From Cupriavidus oxalaticus (GTDB lineage: Bacteria > Pseudomonadota > Gammaproteobacteria > Burkholderiales > Burkholderiaceae): a stretch of DNA of 64,000 nt. Positions within the stretch are counted from its first letter, which is position 1, and every line of letters begins with the position of its first letter. The notes beneath the pieces are model-generated. The model was not told where the DNA came from and did no database searches. It worked only from the letters and a program-made list of their open reading frames with translations. Where the stretch lies: assembly GCF_016894385.1 (NCBI RefSeq), contig NZ_CP069811.1, forward strand, positions 286,501 through 350,500, in the 5' to 3' direction. Of the stretch, positions 44,445 to 53,464 are shown in pieces. The translations under genes were made by a program, and so were the position numbers.

Positions 44445-45643
44445 GAGTTCTTCGCCAGCCGCGGGTCGCTGCATATTACCTGGTGCATACCTGGGCGCAG
44501 ATCGGGACATGGGTCCAACAGGTGGTCGTGGGATGGTTCGCTTGGGAGCAGACCCATTCGGAAGTGCTGCTCGGCTTCCTGATCTTTGTTCAGTTCGCGC
44601 CGTCGTTCGTCATATCTCCGCTCGCGGGAATACTGGCCGACCGGGGGAAGGTGATGCAGGTTGTCGTCATCTCTGACGCGATCTGTGGCCTGACGTCCCT
44701 GGGCATGGCAGCGCTGGCTTTTACGGGAAACCTGACGACCCTTGCGTTGATTGGGTGCGCGCTGCTCGTGGGGATATGCGGGAGCTTTTCGCAACCGGCC
44801 CGCCAGGTACTGCTCACCAGGCTCGTCGAGAAGAGCGAAATCGCCAGTGCTGTATCGGTGAACTCCGTGTCGATGAATATCGCGCGATCGGTTGGACCGC
44901 TTGGCGCGGCATATTTGATAACGAACGACCTCTCCTATTTTGCGTTTGCGTTGAGTGGCGTCGCCGCACTTGCGGATGCCATGTTTGTGCGAGCCTTCTT
45001 CCGCAAGGGCGCGGGAACGGTGCCGATAGCGCCTTTGCGGCGGGAATCTCTCATCGTTACGCTGAAGGGGGCATTCACCGTGGTCCTTGACGACCCGTCC
45101 ATGCGTTTGGTTTTTCTGGTCTACCTCGCCTACGCGCTGCTCGGTCGTCCCGTTATCGACATGCTGCCGGCAATCGTCGACAGTATTCTGCGACAGGATG
45201 CAAGGGTGCTCGGCAATATCAACGCATTGTTCGGCGTTCTTGCTATTGCGGCTGGCCTCTTGCTTTCGCTTGTCAGTCATGCTCGGGCCTTGCTGAAGGT
45301 TCTGGTGGCTTCGCTTGTCTTCCTTGCCGCTGGCACGGCAATGCTTTCGCTGTCGTCCTCGGAGCTGGGCGGTTATTTCGCCATCGGCATTTTTGCGCTC
45401 GGCCAGGCGGCTGTGAACATCTGCTCAAGTGCCTTCGCTCAGATGCAGGCCGTTGAGACGCACAAGGGGAGGGTGGTCGCGCTCCATGTCATGACGTTCC
45501 GCGCCGGCGCTGCCGTGGGCGGCTTGCTCGTCGGATATGTGGCAGGGCTGATGGGCCTGGCGAACGTCATGATAGCCATTGCAGCCTGCCTTTGCGTCGT
45601 GTTCGCATGTGCCATTGGGAGTGCCATGCGATTCCGCGGTTGA
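44441..45643 (+). CDS. MFS transporter, MFS_3/enterobactin-exporter-like
   Basis: ATG 44441 overlaps the ATPase stop (ATGA). The 400-residue product has about 12 membrane segments and begins RVAAYYLVHTWAQIGTWVQQVVVGWFAWEQT, typical of the MFS_3 group that often exports. The loop-2 motif is GILADRGKVM. Its position inside the ureide operon suggests export of a by-product or additional uptake; the direction cannot be told. Confidence 0.82.
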   Translation: MRVLRQPRVAAYYLVHTWAQIGTWVQQVVVGWFAWEQTHSEVLLGFLIFVQFAPSFVISPLAGILADRGKVMQVVVISDAICGLTSLGMAALAFTGNLTTLALIGCALLVGICGSFSQPARQVLLTRLVEKSEIASAVSVNSVSMNIARSVGPLGAAYLITNDLSYFAFALSGVAALADAMFVRAFFRKGAGTVPIAPLRRESLIVTLKGAFTVVLDDPSMRLVFLVYLAYALLGRPVIDMLPAIVDSILRQDARVLGNINALFGVLAIAAGLLLSLVSHARALLKVLVASLVFLAAGTAMLSLSSSELGGYFAIGIFALGQAAVNICSSAFAQMQAVETHKGRVVALHVMTFRAGAAVGGLLVGYVAGLMGLANVMIAIAACLCVVFACAIGSAMRFRG

Positions 45644-45691
45644 TGTTCTTCCACTGGCCGGGTTCAGGTCAGTGCCTCTGCATGCAAGTTT

Positions 45692-45712
45692 GCGTATCGC
45701 GTATCGCGTATC
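45692..45712 (+). repeat. Three tandem GCGTATC units in a leader
   Basis: GCGTATC is repeated three times without gaps, ending one base before the GGAGA that serves the DUF3830 gene. A short tandem repeat next to a ribosome binding site could vary in copy number. Confidence 0.5.
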
Positions 45713-45722
45713 CGGAGACAGT

Positions 45723-46148
45723 ATGGAAATCGAATTGAAGGCGGGTCCCTTTTCATTTCTGGCAAGGCTTGAGCAGGACATCTCGCCAGCAGCATGTGGC
45801 TGGCTGATGGAAAGGCTGCCGGCTCATTGGGAGTTCCTGCAAGGGCGCTGGAGCGGCCATGCCGTTTTCGCCAGGCTGAACGGAACCGCAAGGCATATCG
45901 GCCAGGGTGGCATATCACGGCCAGACGCTGGCCAGATTCTGCTTTGCGCAGGGGATGACCGTGAAGGCGGAGAGCTTTTGATTCCTTACGGGCCCACGCG
46001 CTTTGCCTGCCCCAGCGGCGAACTGTTTGGCCACCACGTGCTTACGGTGACGACGGGGCAAGAGCGGCTTGCCGATCTCGGCACACTCATTCATGAGCGG
46101 GGAAGCCTTTCCATTTCGTACCGGCGCTGTTCTACGCCCTGGCGCTAG
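45723..46148 (+). CDS. DUF3830 cyclophilin-like protein
   Basis: The start ATG 45723 has GGAGA five bases upstream; the open frame before it is not coding. The 141-residue product (MEIELKAGPFSFLARLEQD…PAACGWLMERLPAHWEFLQGRWSGHAVFARL … PDAGQILLCAGDDREGGELLIPYG) fits DUF3830, a cyclophilin-like beta-barrel family without known function that accompanies catabolic transport genes. It lies between the MFS and allantoicase genes, so an auxiliary role in ureide breakdown is plausible. Confidence 0.78.
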   Translation: MEIELKAGPFSFLARLEQDISPAACGWLMERLPAHWEFLQGRWSGHAVFARLNGTARHIGQGGISRPDAGQILLCAGDDREGGELLIPYGPTRFACPSGELFGHHVLTVTTGQERLADLGTLIHERGSLSISYRRCSTPWR

Positions 46149-46233
46149 CGCCGTCAGGTATCGCTGCATGCCCGCTCTGAGCGGGTGCGGCAGATTCAAC
46201 CAGTCTGTATTGCAGACATTTCCACGGAGGCAG

Positions 46234-47289
46234 ATGATGGCAGGCGGCAGTAATGACAGAACCATGATTCGACAGCGTTCGGAACCTTCGGAAGCGTTTC
46301 TTCGCAGTGAACGGGCGTACGTGGACCTGGCGGACGAGCGTTTGGGTGCGATCGTCGTAGCGGCGTCTGACGAGTGGTATGCGCCGGCATCGCGCATGCT
46401 TAACCCGAAAGCGGCGAACTACTACTACCATGATGACGAAGGAATGCGCTGGGTAGACGGGTGGGAGACTTCTCGCCGACGCAAGGCTGGCAACGAATGG
46501 TGTGTCATCAAGCTTGGCCGGCCGGGCCAGATCACTGCGGTAGGCTTCGACACCAGCTTCTATACCGGCAACTATCCGCTGGCCGCGTCGGTGCAAGCCT
46601 GCGCCGTTTCGGCGGATAACGATATCGCTGATGCCGAATGGACCGAGCTAGTGCCCGCTACCGAGCTTGCAGGCGACAGCCAGCGACTGGTTCCAGTCAA
46701 CGCGAACCGGGTCTTCACACATGTTCGGCTGAACATTTTTCCGGACGGCGGGATGGCTCGCTTTCGTGTCTTCGGGCTGGTCCAGTTGCCGCAGTCGTTC
46801 AGCGCCGCTGGCCAGCGCGACCTGGCGGCACTGGAGAACGGCGCCCGCGTTGTCGGCTGCAGCGATACGCACTTCGGCGCAGTACGGGCCATGATTGCCC
46901 CCGGTCCCTCAGTGGAGTGGGGCAAGGGCTGGGAAACCAGGCGTCTGAGGAAGCCGGGTCATGACTGGGCTGTGATTGCCTTGGCGGCACCGGGGACGCT
47001 GGAGCGCGTCCTGGTCGATACGACCTACTACACGGGCAACTTTCCAGCCGCCTTTTCGTTGCAAGGCGCATGCCTTGAGCATGCTCCCGATGAGGTTGTC
47101 CTGAACCAGGCGATGCACTGGCCGGAACTGGTCGGGCGCAGCGATCTGAAGGGTGGCTGCCAGAACACCGTCGAGCTCGGCGCGGCGCATCGGGATACGC
47201 TCGTCACCCATGTCCGACTGAATATCTACCCCGACGGCGGCGTGACAAGACTCCGGATCCTGGGAGCGCCTGGACTGATGGCGCGCTAA
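46234..47289 (+). CDS. alc: Allantoicase
   Basis: ATG 46234 has GGAGG upstream. The 351-residue product shows the two-fold repeat of allantoicase: WVDGWETSRRRKAGNEWCVIKLG … FDTSFYTGNYP in the first half and WGKGWETRRLRKPGHDWAVIAL … VDTTYYTGNFP in the second. THVRLNIFPDGGMARFRVFG and THVRLNIYPDGGVTRLRILG end each repeat. It converts allantoate to (S)-ureidoglycolate and urea. Downstream lies a strong hairpin shared with the converging formamidase-like gene. No allantoinase is visible in the window. Confidence 0.93.
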   Translation: MMAGGSNDRTMIRQRSEPSEAFLRSERAYVDLADERLGAIVVAASDEWYAPASRMLNPKAANYYYHDDEGMRWVDGWETSRRRKAGNEWCVIKLGRPGQITAVGFDTSFYTGNYPLAASVQACAVSADNDIADAEWTELVPATELAGDSQRLVPVNANRVFTHVRLNIFPDGGMARFRVFGLVQLPQSFSAAGQRDLAALENGARVVGCSDTHFGAVRAMIAPGPSVEWGKGWETRRLRKPGHDWAVIALAAPGTLERVLVDTTYYTGNFPAAFSLQGACLEHAPDEVVLNQAMHWPELVGRSDLKGGCQNTVELGAAHRDTLVTHVRLNIYPDGGVTRLRILGAPGLMAR

Positions 47290-47307
47290 CCGCAGCCATT
47301 TCGGAAC

Positions 47308-47335
47308 CCCACTTCGCCAGGCCTGGCGAAGTGGG
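47308..47335. terminator. Bidirectional hairpin between allantoicase and amidase genes
   Basis: CCCACTTCGCCAG and CTGGCGAAGTGGG form a 13-bp perfect stem with a two-base centre between convergent genes. There is no T-run, but the stem is strong on both strands. Confidence 0.65.
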
Positions 47336-47344
47336 CACCCGTCA

Positions 47345-48328
47345 TTATGCTTGCCGCGGAGGCGGGTGTCCGGCCATCGTGCCATCCTTTATGAGGACTT
47401 CATCTTCCCAGGGCAGGCTGTACTGCCCCGTGACCAGGTCTTGCATATACGTATACGGGCAGTCGTTCGCGCCGCCACGAACCGCTACGAAGCCTCTGTG
47501 GCCCAGCTGGTAGATATTGTTTTCAGCACCCCATGTCCGGCGTGCCTCGCGCACCAGGTCCGGTCGGATTTCGGCGGTAATCAATTCATCTTCCTTGTTG
47601 CTGCCATAGCGGATGGGCACCCCATCGAACCCCACGACGATGGCTTCGCCCATCCCGCCAAACGGGCCTGTCGCCGAGCATCCGCAAACGCTTGCCGTGT
47701 ACATCAGGTTGCAGAAGGCGTCGGCCTGTGCAGTCAGATGCCATTGATGACGCAGTGACGAGGAATACCCGGCGATGCGAATCATCAACTCCGCCCCCTT
47801 GTAGGCGCACTCCCGAGCGACCTCGGGAAACATCGCGTCGTGGCAGATGGCCACGGCAATCCTGGACCCCTTGGGTCCTTCACACACCGGTATGCCCAGG
47901 TTGCCCGGCTCCCACGGCTCTGCGGGAACCCACGGGTGAAGTTTGCGGTAGTGCAGGCAGATCTGGCCTTCATTGTTGACCAGAACTGCCGAGTTGTATG
48001 GATTGCCGTCCGGGTTGAGTTCCATGAAGGAGAAGCATGCCCATACATTGGCCCGGCGGCACGCATCCCGAAGCGCGCCAACATGCGGCCCGTCCACGGT
48101 GCACTGGAGTTCAGCGCTCAATGCCTTCGATGCCCCATTGAGCGAGTACTCCGGAAAGACAATGATGTCGACGTTTGGACGCCCTTTCTTTACCTGGTGC
48201 ACGAAAGACGCGAGCCTGTCAGCAGAGAGGCGCAGGTCCTCCGGCGTTGCGATGTCGGCTTTTCGAAGCTGCAGCAGGCCCACGATGACCCCGTTCTCCG
48301 TCTGATTCAGCCCGCCCAGTCCGTTCAT
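47345..48328 (-). CDS. Formamidase-like nitrilase-superfamily amidohydrolase
   Basis: The start is ATG 48326-48328 with GAGGAGAGG upstream. The 327-residue product has the E-K-C triad: Glu in IIVFPEYSLNG, Lys in HYRKLHPWVPAEPWEPG and Cys in VAICHDAMFPEVAREC. The sequence tracks AmiF formamidases closely (PVCEGPKGSRIAVAICHD, TWGAENNIYQLGHRGFVAVRGG, LPWEDEVLIKDG). It releases ammonia from formamide or a short amide. Divergent from the porin, with a FadR-type operator between. Why a formamidase is needed for ureides is unclear. Confidence 0.87.
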   Translation of the reverse strand: MNGLGGLNQTENGVIVGLLQLRKADIATPEDLRLSADRLASFVHQVKKGRPNVDIIVFPEYSLNGASKALSAELQCTVDGPHVGALRDACRRANVWACFSFMELNPDGNPYNSAVLVNNEGQICLHYRKLHPWVPAEPWEPGNLGIPVCEGPKGSRIAVAICHDAMFPEVARECAYKGAELMIRIAGYSSSLRHQWHLTAQADAFCNLMYTASVCGCSATGPFGGMGEAIVVGFDGVPIRYGSNKEDELITAEIRPDLVREARRTWGAENNIYQLGHRGFVAVRGGANDCPYTYMQDLVTGQYSLPWEDEVLIKDGTMAGHPPPRQA

Positions 48329-48388
48329 CAACCTCTCCTCGTCAGTCGCAAGTGTGCTTGACTCTGTCAGCCCGTGTGAGTATCGTAT

Positions 48389-48409
48389 CATACTGGTATG
48401 ACCAGTATG
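48389..48409. promoter_or_regulatory. FadR-type operator in the amidase/porin divergent promoter
   Basis: CATACTGGT-ATG-ACCAGTATG is a perfect palindrome with 9-bp arms and a 3-bp centre, the best copy of this motif. It sits 20 bp before the porin start and 61 bp before the amidase start. Confidence 0.75.
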
Positions 48410-48429
48410 ATAACACCAACGGAGGAGAC

Positions 48430-49557
48430 GTGAGACGTGGACTAATAGGCGGTGTCCTGTGGGCACTGACCGCAAGCGCCGCAGCGCAGGGCAGCGTGAC
48501 ACTCTACGGCGTGGCGGACGCCGCGGTCGATTACGTAAGTGCCAAGGGCGCGGCCGCGGGCTCGGCGGCTGACAAGCCGGGGCTCACCCGGCTGAGTTCG
48601 CAGGGATCGTACTGGGGTATCCGTGGTTCGGAAGACCTGGGCGGCGGCCTGGATGCCGTCTTCCAGCTGGAAGGCAACTTTTCGATTGATTCTGGCGCGT
48701 CCAGCACGCCCTTTTTTAATCGGGATACGTTCGTAGGATTGCGGCATCGACCGGTGGGGACTCTCACACTGGGTGTGAACACCACCAGCGTTCGTGCACT
48801 GGGCAACGCCCTTGATCTTACGCCGGGTGCAAATACAGGCATCGGGGCGTTGCAGTCGTTGGTCTCGAGCATGAACGGAATTTCAACCGACCACGACTCA
48901 CGGCTGCAAAACTCGGTGCGCTACCGATCCGCCTCCTTCTATGGGGTCGAGATAGGCGCGCAGTATGGCTTTGGCGAGGCACGCGCCGAGGGGACTGGCC
49001 GTAACGACTACGTCATTGGTGCTGGGCTTGCTTACTCAAGCGGTCCCCTCTACATCGCTTACGCATACGAAGACCGGCACGACAAGAACAAGACCGGGCT
49101 GGCACAGGCCAATGGCCACGACGAAAAGCATCGCGTCGGCGTGAAGTACCAGGTGACTGAGCAGTGGCTCATCGGCGCACTGTATGACCGGTCGGCCAGC
49201 AATGGCCAGTTCTCAAATGGTGATGGCCGCCTGCGCCGGGATGCATGGGCTCTTGTTACCGAATATGACTGGGGTGTCCACGAAATCTATGCCATGTATG
49301 CACGTGCAAGCGACATCAGTTGCCAGGGGGCCACTGCAGGCAACGGAGTCAATTGTGGTTCCAGTAGCCAGACAGGCGCACAGCTGTGGACCTTCGGCTA
49401 CAACTACAACCTGAGCAAGCGAACAATGATTCGCACAACGATTTCGAAGATCTTCAATCAGGCGGCGGCCAAGTACGACTTTTCCAACGGCCGTACCGGA
49501 GCGGCTGCTGGTGCCGACCCATTCGGCGTTTCGGTTGGACTGCGCCATCGCTTCTAA
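48430..49557 (+). CDS. Outer-membrane porin of the ureide module
   Basis: I place the start at GTG 48430, four bases after GGAGG. The 375-residue product has a short signal peptide (RRGLIGGVLWALTASAAA), then QGSVTLYGVADAAVDY, SYWGIRGSEDLGGGLDAVF and a terminal Phe (GLRHRF). A loop holds a disulfide-like Cys pair (DISCQGATAGNGVNCGSS). Its operator links it to the FadR-type regulator at 50440, so it is probably a ureide-induced pore. Confidence 0.9.
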   Translation: MRRGLIGGVLWALTASAAAQGSVTLYGVADAAVDYVSAKGAAAGSAADKPGLTRLSSQGSYWGIRGSEDLGGGLDAVFQLEGNFSIDSGASSTPFFNRDTFVGLRHRPVGTLTLGVNTTSVRALGNALDLTPGANTGIGALQSLVSSMNGISTDHDSRLQNSVRYRSASFYGVEIGAQYGFGEARAEGTGRNDYVIGAGLAYSSGPLYIAYAYEDRHDKNKTGLAQANGHDEKHRVGVKYQVTEQWLIGALYDRSASNGQFSNGDGRLRRDAWALVTEYDWGVHEIYAMYARASDISCQGATAGNGVNCGSSSQTGAQLWTFGYNYNLSKRTMIRTTISKIFNQAAAKYDFSNGRTGAAAGADPFGVSVGLRHRF

Positions 49558-49610
49558 CCCTCAAGCACCGCGCCATTGGTGCTTCCCTCATCTACCAAGG
49601 AGTTCGAAAA

Positions 49611-50384
49611 ATGACGAAGCGACAAATTCAGCCCCCCGGTGTATTCGCTCACCATCGTGCGGCCGTAACCACCCACTATGCGGTGATGCCGCCCGAGGGC
49701 ATTCTGGAAAGCCGCATTCCTGGCATCGAGAAGACCACCATCAGCGTCCAGGCTACGCCTGGGCTGGGCGCGAAGTTTGCTCAGTTACTGCTGCAAATCC
49801 AGGGTGGCGGCGGAATGACGGCCGTGCGTAACGACGGTATGCAGGCCTTCTTCTACGTTGTCTCCGGCAATGTGTCCCTGGAACTGGAAGGCAAGACGCA
49901 CGAACTGAAGGCGGGCAGCTTTGCCTATGCGCCTGCAGGAACTGGCGTGCGCGTGTACAACCCCGGCGCGGACGAAGCGCGCGTCGTATGGATCAAGAAA
50001 CCGTACGAGCGCCTTGACGGTGTGGAAGCCCCGGCCGCCCTGGTCTCACACGAGCAAGATGTCGAGAAGGTGAACAAGCACACCAAGGGCCGCACCTGGC
50101 AGCATCTGTTGCCCGACGAGAATCCGGCGTTCGACTTCGCCATCAACATCCTGAGTTTCGAGCCTGGCAACTACTTTCCCATGGTGGAAACGCATGTCAT
50201 GGAACATGGTCTCTATATGCTCGAAGGGCAGGGGATGTACCTGCTGCAGAATGACTGGCACGAGTGCTGGGCCGAGGACTTCATCTACATGGCACCGTTC
50301 TGTCCGCAGTTCTTCTATGCGACGGGTTGGTCCAAGGCGACGTACCTGCTTTACAAGAACGTGAATCGCGATTTCACCTTCTAA
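49611..50384 (+). CDS. allE: (S)-ureidoglycine aminohydrolase, bicupin
   Basis: ATG 49611 with AAGGAG upstream. The 257-residue product has two cupin domains (residues 55-125, 170-240), with metal ligands expected in the second: METHVMEHGLYMLEGQGMYL … DFIYMAPFCPQFFYATG. This matches ureidoglycine aminohydrolase, which turns ureidoglycine into ureidoglycolate and ammonia. That substrate comes from allantoate amidohydrolase, which is not here, while allantoicase is. It lies 53 bp after the porin on the same strand. Confidence 0.87.
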   Translation: MTKRQIQPPGVFAHHRAAVTTHYAVMPPEGILESRIPGIEKTTISVQATPGLGAKFAQLLLQIQGGGGMTAVRNDGMQAFFYVVSGNVSLELEGKTHELKAGSFAYAPAGTGVRVYNPGADEARVVWIKKPYERLDGVEAPAALVSHEQDVEKVNKHTKGRTWQHLLPDENPAFDFAINILSFEPGNYFPMVETHVMEHGLYMLEGQGMYLLQNDWHECWAEDFIYMAPFCPQFFYATGWSKATYLLYKNVNRDFTF

Positions 50385-50439
50385 CGCATACCGCGGCCGT
50401 TGGGCGGGTAACGTCCCGCCTACGGCATGCGGTTGTGCA

Positions 50440-51237
50440 TCAAGGCAGCTGATGCACGTGATCAGGCAGCTCTACCTGGACACGCTTTGCGCTGCGCAGG
50501 ACGTGGTTGCGCATGGCCATTTGGGCCAGGCTCGGATTGCGCGTTGCCAGGGCTTCCACGATTTCTCTGTGTTCCTTGACCCGGCTGCTGAGGAACGCCG
50601 TGTCGGAGAGACGGGGGGCGCCCATTTCTTCCTCCGAGAAAATCGGGGCGAGCAGTGCGCGAATCAGTCGGTTGCCGCAGCAAGCTGCTATCAGCGAGTG
50701 AAATTCAAAATCCAGCTGATTCAAATGAGTGACGTCATGATTCTTTACAGTTATCTCCATTTGCCCCAGCAGCTTTCGTAGCGTTGCAATATCGTCATCT
50801 GTGATATGGATGGCTGCCAGCGCGGCGGCCCAACCCTCCATCAAGAGACGTGCTTCGTAAAGCTCGCTCGGCGTATGGTCGATTTGATGAACTTCAGAGT
50901 TTCTGCCGACCGCAGCTTGCTGCTCGAGCGATGCAACAAACACGCCTCTGCCGGGCTCTACACGCACCAGTCCCATCCCCTCCAGGGACGAGATCGCCTC
51001 GCGCAATGAAGAGCGGCTTACGCCGAGCAGCTCCGCCAACTCGCGCTGCGAAGGGATCTGGCTGTCCGCCGCCCATTCGCCGCTGTAGATCAATGTCTGC
51101 ATTCGCTCCAAGGCGTGCTGGGTGACTGGCGTGCGCAATGCGACAGGTGGCCGCCGTCCAGGCGGGGTAGGAGAAGTCAGCGTCGCTTTGGATGCCAAGG
51201 CAGCGGAAGTCGCTTTCATAGTCTGTGCAGGTGACAC
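50440..51237 (-). CDS. FadR-subfamily GntR regulator of the ureide module
   Basis: The 265-residue product (GTG start, or ATG 51219) has a GntR winged helix at about residues 40-105 (LERMQTLIYSGEWAADSQIPSQRELAELLGVSRSSLREAISSLEGMGLVRVEPGRGVFV). An FCD ligand domain with metal-binding residues follows (LDFEFHSLIAACCGN, SRVKEHREIVEALATRN). FadR-type proteins bind TGGT-N-ACCA palindromes, exactly the motif found here. It sits between aminohydrolase and ureidoglycolate lyase genes and faces the latter. Confidence 0.88.
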   Translation of the reverse strand: MSPAQTMKATSAALASKATLTSPTPPGRRPPVALRTPVTQHALERMQTLIYSGEWAADSQIPSQRELAELLGVSRSSLREAISSLEGMGLVRVEPGRGVFVASLEQQAAVGRNSEVHQIDHTPSELYEARLLMEGWAAALAAIHITDDDIATLRKLLGQMEITVKNHDVTHLNQLDFEFHSLIAACCGNRLIRALLAPIFSEEEMGAPRLSDTAFLSSRVKEHREIVEALATRNPSLAQMAMRNHVLRSAKRVQVELPDHVHQLP

Positions 51238-51240
51238 TTC

Positions 51241-51323
51241 ATACTGGTCTGATAATTTTCACATTTAACACTTGACCCCGCATTCTTGCAAGCCTACAGT
51301 TATGACTGGTCATACCAGTATGG
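51241..51323. promoter_or_regulatory. Two FadR-type sites in the regulator/allA intergenic region
   Basis: A degenerate site ATACTGGTCTGAT (51241-51253) abuts the regulator start. A better one, ACTGGT-CAT-ACCAGT followed by ATGG (51305-51323), lies about 43 bp before allA. They could serve autoregulation and allA control. Confidence 0.65.
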
Positions 51324-51365
51324 CCGCGAACGATAGCGCAACGCTAATAAGCATAAAGGAGACCT

Positions 51366-51914
51366 ATGCGCATCACCCTTAAGCTAGAACCTTTGACCAA
51401 GGCGGCCTTTACGCCGTTCGGAGAGGTCATTGAGGCCTGTGCGGGCGCTTTCCACCATATCAACGAAGGGATGGTCGAACGCTACCATGACCTCGCCGTG
51501 GTCGATGCACTGGCGCTTGGCGGGAAGGCCGGCATCAGCATCATGCGTGCAAAACCGTATGTGTTGCCGTTGGAAGTGGTGTTTCTTGAGCGTCACCCGT
51601 TGTCGAGCCAGGCCTTCATTCCCATGAAGCCGACCAGCTTTATCGTAGTGGTCGCTCCCCGCGGCGCTTCGGTGGAGGCAGGCGAGATTCGCGCATTCAT
51701 CGCCAAGCCCGGACAAGGAATCAACTACGCCCCAGGGGTATGGCATCACGTGCTGCTGCCCACCGAAGCGTGTGACTTCGTTGTGGTTGACCGGATCGGC
51801 TCCGGTCCGAACTGCGACAAGTTTGTGCTTTCAGAGGACGTGCGACCCGTCATTCCCGCGTTCGGGCAGGGAATGGATCATGCAATCTTCGATTGCAGCG
51901 CCGCAGAGAAATAA
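51366..51914 (+). CDS. allA: Ureidoglycolate lyase
   Basis: The 182-residue product matches the AllA cupin family: LTKAAFTPFGEVIEACAGAFHHINEGMVERYHDLA, LEVVFLERHPLSSQAFIPM, and KPGQGINYAPGVWHHVLLP. It splits ureidoglycolate into glyoxylate and urea. AAGGAGA precedes the ATG. Together with allantoicase it completes allantoate to glyoxylate plus two urea. First gene of a run with dctA and a Bug protein. Confidence 0.93.
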   Translation: MRITLKLEPLTKAAFTPFGEVIEACAGAFHHINEGMVERYHDLAVVDALALGGKAGISIMRAKPYVLPLEVVFLERHPLSSQAFIPMKPTSFIVVVAPRGASVEAGEIRAFIAKPGQGINYAPGVWHHVLLPTEACDFVVVDRIGSGPNCDKFVLSEDVRPVIPAFGQGMDHAIFDCSAAEK

Positions 51915-51977
51915 GGAACAGCAGCGAAGACTCGTCGGAGTCAATGATGGCTTCGGGGTGGATGGTGGAGATAAATT

Positions 51978-53285
51978 GTGTTTAAGCAACTAAAGAAGTT
52001 ACATATCCAGGTTCTCCTGGGGTTTGCAGTTGGCGCGCTTATTGGCTTCGTGTACCCGTCCTTCGGGGTACAACTGCTGCCGCTGGCAGAAGGGTTCATC
52101 AAGCTCATCAAGATGATGCTTGCGCCTATTGTGTTCTGCTTTGTCGTAACCGGGATTCTGCATGCCGGGGATCTGAAGACCGCGGGACGTGTAGCGCTCA
52201 AGACAATTATCTATTTTGAAATTGTCACAACAATTGCGCTACTGATCGGGGTCTTCATCACGTACGTCTTGAAGCCTGGCGTGGGTATGAATATCGATGT
52301 GTCCACCTTGGATCCGAAGTCGATACAAACCTTCGTTGAGAATGCCTCTCACGTTTCGGACGTAAAGAGCTTCTTGCTGAACATCATTCCATCCACTTTC
52401 CTGTCGGCTTTTGCGAAGGGCGACATTCTGCAGGTGCTTTTGATTGCAGTCCTGTTCGGCTGCGCGCTTCAGGTTGCCGGTGAAAAAGGAAAGATGGTTG
52501 GTCAACTGATGGACAGCCTCTCCGAAGTCCTTTTCCGTGTCGTTGGCTTCATCGTCCGTCTGTCGCCGCTCGGCGTTGCAGGGGCGATGGCGTTCACGGT
52601 AGGAAAATTCGGCTTCGCGACGATTCAACAGCTCGGTCAGCTGGTCCTGACGTACTACGTAGCGTGCGCAATCTTCCTCTTCCTGGTCCTGGGGGTGGTG
52701 ATGCGCCTTTCCGGGCTCAGCCTGTTCAAGTTCATCGCATACCTGAAGAGCGAAGTGCTCATTGCCCTGGGCTCCAGTTCGTCGGATGCTGTGATGCCGC
52801 TCGTGATGGCAAAGCTTCGCCACCTCGGCGTGAAGGAAACTACGGTCGGGCTTGTGATTCCGACAGGATATTCGTTCAACCTCGACGGCTTTTCGATTTG
52901 GCTGACGTGCGCCGTTATTTTCATTGCGCAGGCGACCAACACGCCGTTGGAAGGCGGAACCCTGGCTCTGATTCTTCTTGTCTCGCTGTTGACGTCCAAG
53001 GGCGCGCATGGAATCCCCGGGTCAGCGACCGTCGTGCTCGCAGCAACGTTGACTGCCATTCCTGCAATCCCCGTACTGGGCGTGGCGCTGATCTTGTCGG
53101 TGGACAAGCTGATGGGCTTCTTCCGGGTGGCACTTAACCTGATCGGCAACTGCGTAGGGGCTGTAGCCATTGCTGCATGGGAAGGCCACCTCGACCTTGC
53201 GAAAGCACGCAAGGTATTGGAAGGCGATGACGCATTCGTAAGCGAGAACAACGAAGAGATGCCAGTCTTGAGGAATATCTCCTGA
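51978..53285 (+). CDS. dctA: DctA-type dicarboxylate:cation symporter
   Basis: GTG start with GGTGGAG upstream. The 435-residue product belongs to the DAACS family with eight membrane segments and two re-entrant loops (ALGSSSSDAVMPLVMAKL; GYSFNLDGFSIWLTCAVIFIAQ; SKGAHGIPGSATVVLAATL). It should import C4-dicarboxylates or a similar small acid. It follows allA by 63 bp, so its natural load here may be a ureide-related acid. Confidence 0.9.
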   Translation: MFKQLKKLHIQVLLGFAVGALIGFVYPSFGVQLLPLAEGFIKLIKMMLAPIVFCFVVTGILHAGDLKTAGRVALKTIIYFEIVTTIALLIGVFITYVLKPGVGMNIDVSTLDPKSIQTFVENASHVSDVKSFLLNIIPSTFLSAFAKGDILQVLLIAVLFGCALQVAGEKGKMVGQLMDSLSEVLFRVVGFIVRLSPLGVAGAMAFTVGKFGFATIQQLGQLVLTYYVACAIFLFLVLGVVMRLSGLSLFKFIAYLKSEVLIALGSSSSDAVMPLVMAKLRHLGVKETTVGLVIPTGYSFNLDGFSIWLTCAVIFIAQATNTPLEGGTLALILLVSLLTSKGAHGIPGSATVVLAATLTAIPAIPVLGVALILSVDKLMGFFRVALNLIGNCVGAVAIAAWEGHLDLAKARKVLEGDDAFVSENNEEMPVLRNIS

Positions 53286-53464
53286 AGGGAGAAAACGGTG
53301 GGAAATGTTAGCGGCATGTACCTGTGCCGATCACATTTCCTATCCCTCCAAGTGGTAAGCCAGGGAAGGCAAGCAAGGCTGCGCCCTGCATGATATTTAA
53401 TTTAAAGTATCTGACGTAATGCGAAATCACGACCGCGTGAAGCAGACATAAAGGAGTAGCGATC

